A stretch of 37,260 nt of DNA from NCBI GenBank assembly GCA_964410485.1, contig CAYPHJ010000042.1:1-37260 (forward strand), written 5' to 3'. Positions 18,085 to 24,595 of this stretch are shown one piece after another; position 1 is the stretch's first letter; each line of letters starts with the position of its first letter. Both the position numbers and the translations under genes were made by a program. Origin of the DNA: CAYPHJ01 sp964410485. Its GTDB lineage: Bacteria; Desulfobacterota; Binatia; UBA9968. The notes under the pieces are model-generated. The model saw nothing but the letters and a program-made list of their open reading frames with translations. It did no database searches and was not told the DNA's origin.

Positions 18085-18572
18085 GCGCGAAGCAGCAATT
18101 GGAAGTCACCGTCAATGGCAAGCGGTGTGAAGCGACCGTCGAGGCGCGGCTCTCGTTGGCGGACTTTCTTCGCGACCACCTCGGGCTCACGGGAACTCAC
18201 CTAGGGTGCGAGCACGGGGTCTGTGGGAGCTGCACGGTGATTTTTAACGGAGAAACTGTCCGTTCGTGCCTTCTGTTCGCCGTCCAGGCAAACAGAGGAA
18301 CGCTCCTTACTGTCGAGGGATTGTCCGAAGATCCGCAGCAGCTCCATCCTATTCAGCAGGCGTTTGTGGACACGCTTGGTTTTCAATGCGGCTTTTGCAC
18401 TCCGGGCTTTTTAATGACGGTGTATGAATTGCTCCAGGAAAATCCATCTCCGGATGAGGAAAAAATTCGCGAACGCTTGAGCGGCAACCTCTGCCGCTGC
18501 ACGGGTTATCAGAATATAGTTGCCGCCGTCTTGGCGGCGGCAGAGCGCCTGCGTCAAAAGACGGACCACTAA
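18081..18572 (+). CDS. [2Fe-2S] small subunit of the molybdenum hydroxylase
   Basis: This 163-residue protein carries two 2Fe-2S clusters. The plant-type N-terminal cluster uses Cys43, Cys48, Cys51 and Cys63. The C-terminal helical cluster uses Cys103, Cys106, Cys138 and Cys140 in CGFC and LCRC. All eight ligands are present. It passes electrons from the molybdenum site to FAD. The GTG start at 18081 overlaps the preceding stop. The trio is therefore complete as one hydroxylase. Confidence 0.94.
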   Translation: MSAKQQLEVTVNGKRCEATVEARLSLADFLRDHLGLTGTHLGCEHGVCGSCTVIFNGETVRSCLLFAVQANRGTLLTVEGLSEDPQQLHPIQQAFVDTLGFQCGFCTPGFLMTVYELLQENPSPDEEKIRERLSGNLCRCTGYQNIVAAVLAAAERLRQKTDH

Positions 18573-18606
18573 ATGCGAGATAGTACTACTGTCGGCGAAG
18601 ATGAAA

Positions 18607-18666
18607 ATCCCCCGGCCTTCGGCCCGCCCCCTTTTTAAGGCTTTTTAAGGGGGGCTAATGGGGGAT
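18607..18666. repeat. C-rich palindromic intergenic element
   Basis: The outer arms ATCCCCC (18607-18613) and GGGGGAT (18660-18666) enclose inner arms GCCCCCTT and AAGGGGGGC. This layout matches a widespread class of bacterial palindromic repeats that begin ATCCCCC. It could also act as an RNA hairpin terminating transcription of the hydroxylase operon before ubiD. Confidence 0.55.
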
Positions 18667-18745
18667 CTGGCAGGGCGGTTGAAGCGTGACTTGCAACGCG
18701 GTCGCGTAACGGGAGCGGATCGTCGAGGACAAAGGAGGTAAACCA

Positions 18746-20125
18746 ATGGCGAAAGATTTAAGATCGTTCTTGAGCGAGCTCGAAGCCGAGGAGCCAGACC
18801 AGCTGCTGCACGTGACAAAGGAGGTTGACCCTCATTTCGAAGTGACGGGTATTCTCGCCAGACTCGAAAAGGAACGGAAATTCCCCGTCGTTGTCTTTGA
18901 CAAAGTCAAAGGGTCGAACCTGCCCGTTGTGACAAATGTCCATGCCGACGCGCGGCGCCTGTTCAGAGCCATCGGACTTAAAAACGGAAATCTGGCGGAG
19001 TTTATTCGAGAGTACTCGGCTCGCGAAGATGCGCCGAAAGACCCTGTAATCGTTAAAGAGGCGCCGGTCCAGGAGGTCGTCCTTACGGGAAAGGATATCG
19101 ATGTTACTCGGCTGCCCATTCTCACGTACCATGAAAAGGATGCAGGGCGATACGTCACCGCCGGTTTCGGCATCATGCGTGATCCCGATTCCGGAGTACG
19201 CAACGCCGGCATCTATCGCCTGATGATTCACTCTCGCGATACTTTCGGTATCCAGCTGTCAGAAACGGCTCATGGTCATTACATATGGCAGTCGTACGAG
19301 CGGCACGATCGGCCTACGCCTATGGCAGTTGCAATCGGTCACCACCCCGGGTTTTACATCGGTTGTCTTTCCTTTACGTCCCTCGATACCGATGAGTTTT
19401 CTGTTGCAGGAGGGGTCATGGGCGAGCCCGTCGAACTGGTACGTTGCCGCACTCTGGATCTCGAGGTGCCGGCTCATGCCGAAATTGTCCTGGAATGTGA
19501 GATTCTACCAAAATTGCGCAAGAAAGAAGCGCCGTTTGGCGAGTATCCGGGAACCTACGGGCCGCAGCGAGACAACCCCATCGTTCAAGTGAACGCGATC
19601 ACAATGCGGCACAACGCGCTCTACCAATCGAGCTTTGTCGGGCATGCGGATAACCTTCTTCTCTCTGGCATCGTGCGCTCGACGACCATTACGAAGACCG
19701 TCAAATTGGCGTCGCCGAAGGTCCGGGCGGTTCATATGCCGACCTCCGGCAGGTGCCGCTTTATCTGCTATCTTGCCATCGAAAAGATCATTGAAGGGGA
19801 GCCGAAGAACGCTGCCATGGCGGCATTTGCCGCCGATCCGTTTCTCAAATTTGTCGTGGTCGTGGATCAGGACGTGAATGTCTTGAACGACGAGGAGGTG
19901 CTCCATGCGATTGCCACTCGAGTCAGGGCTGACATCGATATCTTTATGGTGACCTACGCAAAGGGTTCACCGTTGGATCCGGCCTCGTACGATCCTGCCG
20001 GAGGCTCGCACCTGGTCACCAAGATGGGCATCGATGCCACGCGCAAGGCCAACTACCCGGACGAAATCCGCGTCCCCGGCTCGGACGATATCAAACTTGA
20101 AGATTATTTCCCAGACTGGCGCTGA
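18746..20125 (+). CDS. UbiD-family prenylated-FMN decarboxylase
   Basis: This 459-residue reversible (de)carboxylase family uses prenylated FMN made by a UbiX-type enzyme, which is not in this window. The catalytic triad Arg-Glu-Glu can be aligned with Arg158 in NAGIYR, Glu261 and Glu266 in EAPFGE. DEFSVAGGVMGEPVELVRC (216-234) is typical. Members act on ubiquinone precursors, cinnamates, phenols, protocatechuate and heteroaromatic acids, and the neighbourhood argues for a catabolic member rather than ubiquinone synthesis. The start has a very strong site, AAAGGAGG. The gene is 173 bp after the hydroxylase trio and is probably part of the same pathway. Confidence 0.9.
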   Translation: MAKDLRSFLSELEAEEPDQLLHVTKEVDPHFEVTGILARLEKERKFPVVVFDKVKGSNLPVVTNVHADARRLFRAIGLKNGNLAEFIREYSAREDAPKDPVIVKEAPVQEVVLTGKDIDVTRLPILTYHEKDAGRYVTAGFGIMRDPDSGVRNAGIYRLMIHSRDTFGIQLSETAHGHYIWQSYERHDRPTPMAVAIGHHPGFYIGCLSFTSLDTDEFSVAGGVMGEPVELVRCRTLDLEVPAHAEIVLECEILPKLRKKEAPFGEYPGTYGPQRDNPIVQVNAITMRHNALYQSSFVGHADNLLLSGIVRSTTITKTVKLASPKVRAVHMPTSGRCRFICYLAIEKIIEGEPKNAAMAAFAADPFLKFVVVVDQDVNVLNDEEVLHAIATRVRADIDIFMVTYAKGSPLDPASYDPAGGSHLVTKMGIDATRKANYPDEIRVPGSDDIKLEDYFPDWR

Positions 20126-20166
20126 GTGAAAGAGGGTAAGCCTGGGAACCTGACAAATGGTTACAT

Positions 20167-20469
20167 CTACCTTCTTTTCCGGTTGAGCCGGAGATCTGCC
20201 GAATCCTCACGATCAGCGGTCAAGCCGACGCCGGGAGGAAAAGTTGCGTCATGCAAGCTGGCGTCGCCCTGGTTTCGCGTATGTTGCAGCGTAGCGAAGG
20301 TGAGTGAGGCGATCAGCAGGACTAAAAGCGCTGCCATGCCCGCGACGTGCCACCGGGTGCCGCGACGGCGGCCGGCTTTCACGCTGTCCGATTCTTCATC
20401 TTCCGGCTCGGCGACTGAATAACAAATGGTAAAGAAGTTGATCTGGAGAACAAGGAGGCGACAAGACAA
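20167..20469 (-). CDS. Possible small single-pass membrane protein (doubtful)
   Basis: This is an open frame of up to 100 codons beginning with TTG at 20469; shorter GTG starts exist. About residues 40-62 form one hydrophobic helix (VAGMAALLVLLIASLTFATL) flanked by basic residues. No family was recognised. A helix with flanking arginines is suggestive, but the rare start and absent promoter make this uncertain. It could equally be non-coding. Confidence 0.25.
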   Translation of the reverse strand: MSCRLLVLQINFFTICYSVAEPEDEESDSVKAGRRRGTRWHVAGMAALLVLLIASLTFATLQHTRNQGDASLHDATFPPGVGLTADREDSADLRLNRKRR

Positions 20470-20653
20470 AATAAACCACGTCCCTATAGTTCCGCGGTGA
20501 TAGTTGGGTATCTAGTGCTCGCGCGCATCAGACCTAAAAGGCCACACAAACTCCCGAGATCAGAGTTCCGAGGATACCCCAAAGAATTCTCTGGCCCAGG
20601 GCTGGGGGGCTCGCTGTGTGCAACCATAAAATGTTGTTTCAATAATTCGGCTG

Positions 20654-20682
20654 TTGACAGCCTGTCTCTGCTGGCATTAGGC
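20654..20682 (+). promoter_or_regulatory. Candidate promoter for the CmcJ-like gene
   Basis: A perfect TTGACA (20654-20659) is followed at about 17 bp by a weak -10 (ATTAGG-like). It is about 30 bp upstream of the gene start at 20708. Confidence 0.35.
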
Positions 20683-20707
20683 TGCGCTCCAGCAGATGGA
20701 GGTTGCT

Positions 20708-21559
20708 ATGGCAAAAGCTGAAGAATTCGACCGGTCATTGGAATTCATCGAAACGGCGCTCAACTACATCGTGGATACGGGGGTCAAGCCGGTCACCTAT
20801 TCCAACGCCTCGGGTGGCAACAAACAGACTTCGAACACCGGAACATACGAACAGCGGCCGGTACGGATCTACAATGCGCGGCCGATCGCCGACCGATTCT
20901 CGCTCGAGCGAGAGGGGTTTATCTTCATCAAGCACGCAACGAAAGTGAAGGATTTTTACGATGAGGACGAGATCCGCTCGGTCTACTATCCGGAAATCGA
21001 ACAGCTGGTCAAAGACGTAACAGGCGCAGGTCGGGTCCTTGTTTTTGATCACACGCTGCGAGCGGCCGACGAAGCAACACGCGAGGAAAAGAAAGTCGGC
21101 GCGCCGGTACGTCGCGCGCATAACGACTACACCGAGTGGTCCGGCCCACAGCGCGTTCGCGACCTGCTGCCCAGCGAAGAGGCCGAGGCGCTGCTCAAAC
21201 ATCGCTTTGCCGTCGTGCAAGTTTGGCGCCCCATCCGAAAGCCCGTGCAAAGCGCGCCGTTAGCCATCGCAGACGCCCGGAGCCTTGCATTCGAGAATCT
21301 TATCGGCACCGAGCGGAGATACCCGGACCGGACTGGCGAGATCTATCACATCACTTTTGATCCCGCGCATCGCTGGTACTATTTTCCAAACATGCAGAGC
21401 AGCGAGGCGCTGATGTTCAAAACGTTTGATTCTACAAAAGACGGTCGAGCGCGCTGGACGGCGCATTCGGCTTTTGACGATCCCACCAGCCCGCCGGACG
21501 CCCCGCCGCGGGAGAGCATCGAGATGCGTACGCTCGCTTTTTTCGCACCCGAACAGTAA
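20708..21559 (+). CDS. CmcJ/NvfI-like putative Fe(II)/2-oxoglutarate-type oxygenase
   Basis: This 283-residue protein resembles the CmcJ family (cephamycin 7-alpha-hydroxylase accessory protein) and fungal Asa/Nvf oxygenases. The recognisable parts are an N-terminal GFIFIKHATKVKDFYDEDEI block, RRAHNDY with candidate metal ligands His138 and Asp140, RPIRKPVQSAPLAIADARS, WYYFPNM with a following EALMFKTFDS, and TAHSAFDDP with His253. The family usually hydroxylates or desaturates small molecules, but some members are not fully defined biochemically. The start at 20708 follows GGAGG with 5 bp spacing; an ATG at 20696 is in frame but unlikely. It closes the enzyme cluster at 12081-21559. Confidence 0.8.
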   Translation: MAKAEEFDRSLEFIETALNYIVDTGVKPVTYSNASGGNKQTSNTGTYEQRPVRIYNARPIADRFSLEREGFIFIKHATKVKDFYDEDEIRSVYYPEIEQLVKDVTGAGRVLVFDHTLRAADEATREEKKVGAPVRRAHNDYTEWSGPQRVRDLLPSEEAEALLKHRFAVVQVWRPIRKPVQSAPLAIADARSLAFENLIGTERRYPDRTGEIYHITFDPAHRWYYFPNMQSSEALMFKTFDSTKDGRARWTAHSAFDDPTSPPDAPPRESIEMRTLAFFAPEQ

Positions 21560-21562
21560 GTA

Positions 21563-21705
21563 AATTCCAAACTCGAATTGCGAATTTCGAAACAAATTCA
21601 AATGACCTAAATAGAAAAATCCAAAACATTAAAACCCCGGTTTGAGATTTTTGGTTCGACGTTTGAGATTTGTTTCGGATTTCGTGCTTCGGATTTCGGA
21701 TTTTT
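21563..21705. repeat. AT-rich imperfect palindrome of about 140 bp
   Basis: The left half (GCGAATTTCGAAACAAATTC and similar) is approximately the reverse complement of the right half (GAGATTTGTTTCGGATTTCG). The centre lies near AAAACCCCGG at about 21637. The composition is far more AT-rich than the genes. Such GGATTTCGGATTT-type sequences recur in environmental genomes as intergenic repeats. The HEAT-repeat gene is preceded by this element, and its longest open frame would wrongly include part of it. Confidence 0.55.
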
Positions 21706-21764
21706 ACAACACTCCATTTCTTGTGTCGCTTGACTTCTCGCGGCGGATCGCGTTGATAAACGTG

Positions 21765-23384
21765 ATGGACAATACGCTGCAACAACTGCTTGCCCTGGTC
21801 GAGAAAGGGACGGTCGAGCAGCGTTGTGCCGGGCTTGTTGTGCTGGCCGGGCTCAAAATGGATGGCGCTCAAGTCGCCCAAGCCGCTGCGAAAGCGTTGA
21901 ACGATTCGAATCCGGTAATCAAAGATTACGCTCTTCGCTACTTCGAAGAGGCTACCCCCAAGGCTGCCGTTTCCTCTCTTGTCCGGGTTCTCGAGGACCC
22001 CGACAGAGACATGCAAGAACGGGCGGTGCGGCTGTTGAGTCAATTCGGCCAGTCGGCCGTTCAGCCTTTGCTTCACTTGCTTTCCACCGGCTCGCGGGCA
22101 TCACAGTTGAATGCCGCACGCGTGCTGTGCGCCGTTCACGGCAGGGCAGCGTGGAAGGGCCTGCTCAAGCTGCTTCTCTCCGGCAGCGATGAGTTCAACA
22201 AGACGGTGTGCGACTTGATGACCCCGGCAATGCGTGAGTCGAGCGAGCAGGAACAGGACCTGCTCTACGATGAACTGGAGTCGTTTGCCGTGGCACTCGA
22301 TGTGAAAGAGCGGAGACCTGCGATCGTTTCCGCGATCCGGCTCCTGGGGCAACTCGGCCGGCCGCAGGCACGCCGCTGGTTGTTCAAGTTTATCGGCCCG
22401 GAGCAACATCCAAGCGTGCGCTCCCATGCTCTCGTGGCCTTGCTTCACTGTTTGCGCCACCAGGATGTGCGCAAGGACGAGCACGTGAAGCTTTTTGCAT
22501 TGCTCGACGAAGCGGAATTTACAGAAGTAACGCGGCTGACCCTGGAGTTGCTTGACTCTCACGCGTTACCCGAGGATTCCAGAGCGGTGCTGTCCCGGCT
22601 TCTGGCCAGCTCTCATCCGGAAGTGCAGAAGTTCGCGCTCAGAAAAATGGGCGATGTCAGCTCGCCGGCAACGGTGCGCACGCTTATCGAACAGCTGGGT
22701 GACGCCGATTACCGGCGCCGTGAGATTGCGGCGCGCTCTCTGCGCAAGATCACTGAAGCGCGGACAGCGCTGATCAAAGAGCTCATTGCCTGCGCGGATC
22801 CGAGCAAGGCGTGGAGCATCGCTGAGTTATTACCGTCCTTTGATGGAAGGTGGCGTCAAGAAGTGTTGGAGTCGTTGTGGGACAGACTCCAGGCGGCTGT
22901 CTTGGCCGAAGACCGCATTCACAAGGCTTTTTTGCATGTCTTGAAACAAGCCGATGCAGAGTATGCATACGACCAGATCGCCGCTCACGGTTCGCGACTG
23001 CTCAAAGCCAAAAAGTATAAAGAGGCGACCGTGTTCCTGGCCTTGCTCAGGGAGTTTGCTGAGATCAAGCCGGAAAATAAGTTTCAGGCGGCCCTGGCGT
23101 ATCTCAAAATTCACTCCCATACGTTGGCAATCCAGCGGCAGCATCCGGCTGTGGAGATTCTCACGGAACTTTACCGCAGGTCGACCTACCCGTTGCTCGA
23201 GGCTTTGAGAAAAGAAAAAAGTCTCGCCCCTGACGACTTGTTTGCGTTGGGATTTAAGCTTGCCGAACGCGCAGGGGAAGAGCGAAGTCTCGGGAAAGAG
23301 CTGTTAGCGCATGTCGCCGCCAAATTTCCCCGCAACAAGGCCGGCAGAAACGCCAAGAACAAACTCAAGCTGCTCTCGCAGTGA
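21765..23384 (+). CDS. HEAT-repeat-containing protein of unknown function
   Basis: This 539-residue all-helical protein is built from HEAT-like repeats, with patterns such as DSNPVIKDYALRYFEEA, DPDRDMQERAVRLLSQFG and SHPEVQKFALRKMGDVSSP, recurring about every 35 residues from the N-terminus to about residue 370. The C-terminal part (about 400-530) looks like TPR-type helical hairpins. There is no signal peptide, membrane helix or catalytic motif. HEAT proteins act as scaffolds or as assembly or lyase-like factors. The start at 21765 (MDNTLQQLL) is chosen because the longer frame runs into the palindromic repeat. The ribosome site is weak. Its partners are unknown. Confidence 0.75.
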   Translation: MDNTLQQLLALVEKGTVEQRCAGLVVLAGLKMDGAQVAQAAAKALNDSNPVIKDYALRYFEEATPKAAVSSLVRVLEDPDRDMQERAVRLLSQFGQSAVQPLLHLLSTGSRASQLNAARVLCAVHGRAAWKGLLKLLLSGSDEFNKTVCDLMTPAMRESSEQEQDLLYDELESFAVALDVKERRPAIVSAIRLLGQLGRPQARRWLFKFIGPEQHPSVRSHALVALLHCLRHQDVRKDEHVKLFALLDEAEFTEVTRLTLELLDSHALPEDSRAVLSRLLASSHPEVQKFALRKMGDVSSPATVRTLIEQLGDADYRRREIAARSLRKITEARTALIKELIACADPSKAWSIAELLPSFDGRWRQEVLESLWDRLQAAVLAEDRIHKAFLHVLKQADAEYAYDQIAAHGSRLLKAKKYKEATVFLALLREFAEIKPENKFQAALAYLKIHSHTLAIQRQHPAVEILTELYRRSTYPLLEALRKEKSLAPDDLFALGFKLAERAGEERSLGKELLAHVAAKFPRNKAGRNAKNKLKLLSQ

Positions 23385-23426
23385 ACGATCCGATCATCAT
23401 CGGCTTACGTTAGGGACAATTACAAA

Positions 23427-23523
23427 TTTCACCACAAAGGGCACAGCGGCAAAGCCGCAACGAAAGCAGAAACAGTCACTTCACCACGAAGGTCACGAAG
23501 AGCACGAAATTGAGAGAATATTT
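23427..23523. repeat. CACGAAG-type intergenic repeat, copy 2
   Basis: Successive CACCACAAAGGGCACAG, CACCACGAAGGTCACG and AAGAGCACGAAATTGAGAGA blocks are present. The last part matches copy 3 at 34222-34253 nearly exactly. The right-hand end abuts the truncated end of the TPP pseudogene. Confidence 0.6.
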
Positions 23524-24270
23524 TCCGAATCCTTCTGACCGGAATACCAAAGGATTCGCAGAGGTCGACCAATAGTTTTACCACCGAGGCATCTCGTCCG
23601 ACGTGCTCTGTGATAAGAAGCGGCCTCTGGGCGCGCAACAGAAGTTTCACAACCTCTTGGACGGCGTGGTCGTCGATTGTGACAGCCCTAGATACCTGAT
23701 TGGGCCTGGTGTCCTGCGGCAAAGAGACATCGTCCAGCATGCATTCGAACGGCACTCCAAGCAGTACGGGCCCGGCGGGAGGCTCCACGGCGATTTGCAT
23801 CGCGCGCTCCACCGAAGGAACCAAAATCGATGACGAAGTGACGCGCTCGCTCCATTTTACGCAACGGCGCAGAAGTTCAGCAGGGCCGCCGATATCGGTA
23901 AGATCATGGACCCACTGATTGCCGGGATCGGGTAGACGACTCTCTTCGCCAAATCCCGACGACTCGCCGCAGCAGATTACCATCGGAACTCTTTCCTGGT
24001 AGGCCGCCCGCAGAAACATGGCGGCGTTCAAAGGGCCGGCAGTGGCGTGAAGCAAGACTGCCTGCGGCTTGCCGGTAACTTTTGTGTAGCCCGACGCGAG
24101 TGCGACCGCTGCAGCTTCGTGCCGGCAGTTGATGTATTGGATATGCTTGTCGCCGCGCCCTGCGGCTTCGGCAAAAGCCTCCCAAACCGGCGGCCATGAG
24201 AGGAAAAGACGTAGTCAACACCCGCCCGTTCGAAAACCTTAACCAGCGCTTTGCCGCCATGCATTTGCAT
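23524..24270 (-). pseudogene. Truncated, frameshifted TPP-dependent enzyme
   Basis: The reading begins at 24270 (GGAGGACTTCAG ribosome site, MQMHGGKALVKVFERAG), which is the pyrimidine-binding domain start of a TPP enzyme. After VDYVFSSHG the frame shifts. The continuing homology (PPVWEAFAEAAGRGDKHIQY, RHEAAAVALASGYTKVTGKP, HATAGPLNAAMFLRAAYQE) is in another frame and runs to about 23530. A gap of about 10 bp relative to homologous enzymes (PGSEW region) would explain the shift; this is inferred from family memory. The protein then stops in the middle domain at the CACGAAG repeat, lacking the whole diphosphate-binding domain. It is not expected to be functional. The intact TPP enzyme at 12081 may be a distant relative. 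Confidence 0.8.
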
Positions 24271-24413
24271 CTGAAGTCCTCCGCGTTCAGCTTTTTCCCC
24301 GTCATAATGCATTGTTTGCCGTGCTACAAGGCATACCGAGGGGTAAACCCGAGAATCCCTGTTGGCGGGATCCCGGAGCTCTATTCACATCGACGCCCGG
24401 GATCGCCAGTCCG

Positions 24414-24441
24414 TTGACATGTCTTTTCTGGTTGATATTTT
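24414..24441 (+). promoter_or_regulatory. Candidate sigma70 promoter for the hybrid kinase
   Basis: TTGACA (24414-24419) and TATTTT (24436-24441) are spaced by 16 bp. Transcription would begin about 145 bp before the kinase start, leaving a long untranslated leader. Confidence 0.5.
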
Positions 24442-24450
24442 CCTTTTCAT

Positions 24451-24530
24451 AGATGGGCGAAAGTGGAAAGCACCCGTCTCCAGGGCGCCGGTGGCATTTC
24501 TCGCCTAACCATGAGGCTAGCTCGATCCAC
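24451..24530 (+). promoter_or_regulatory. Possible structured RNA leader (riboswitch-like, unproven)
   Basis: GATGGG and CCCGTC can pair around a loop holding a GAAA and AAAGC. Further small stems (GGC/GCC and GCCT/AGGC) follow, ending in CCATGAGGCTAGC. The GAAA loop, AAAGC and ATGA-GGC-AGC pieces loosely recall class I c-di-GMP (GEMM) leaders, but the conserved GCAAAGCC core is not intact. The identification is therefore weak, and a covariance-model search is the decisive test. Confidence 0.2.
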
Positions 24531-24595
24531 GATTCGACTCGTCATTTTTTGTGGCTTATCTGTAGACCTCCGTTCGCCTAAGGTTGTGCTTTGTT

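Larger units (their letters stand above)
20126..20707. other. Intergenic region between ubiD-like and CmcJ-like genes
   Basis: This 580-bp region is without a certain gene. It holds a possible small membrane protein on the minus strand (20167-20469, listed separately) and a candidate promoter at 20654-20682. The remainder shows nothing recognisable. Confidence 0.4.
24271..24595. other. Leader region of the hybrid histidine kinase
   Basis: This 325-bp region holds a sigma70-like promoter at 24414-24441 and a GC-rich, hairpin-rich stretch at 24451-24530, listed separately. No other gene was found here. Confidence 0.5.

Noticed and set aside
14846..18572. True carbon monoxide dehydrogenase
   Set aside because: The active-site loop is of the PYRGAGR (form II) type, not the AYXCSFR loop of form I CO dehydrogenase, and the gene order differs from cox operons. 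CO oxidation is not supported.
21642..21764. Longer N-terminus for the HEAT-repeat protein
   Set aside because: It would be read from the AT-rich palindromic repeat and resembles no protein; the start at 21765 is more natural.
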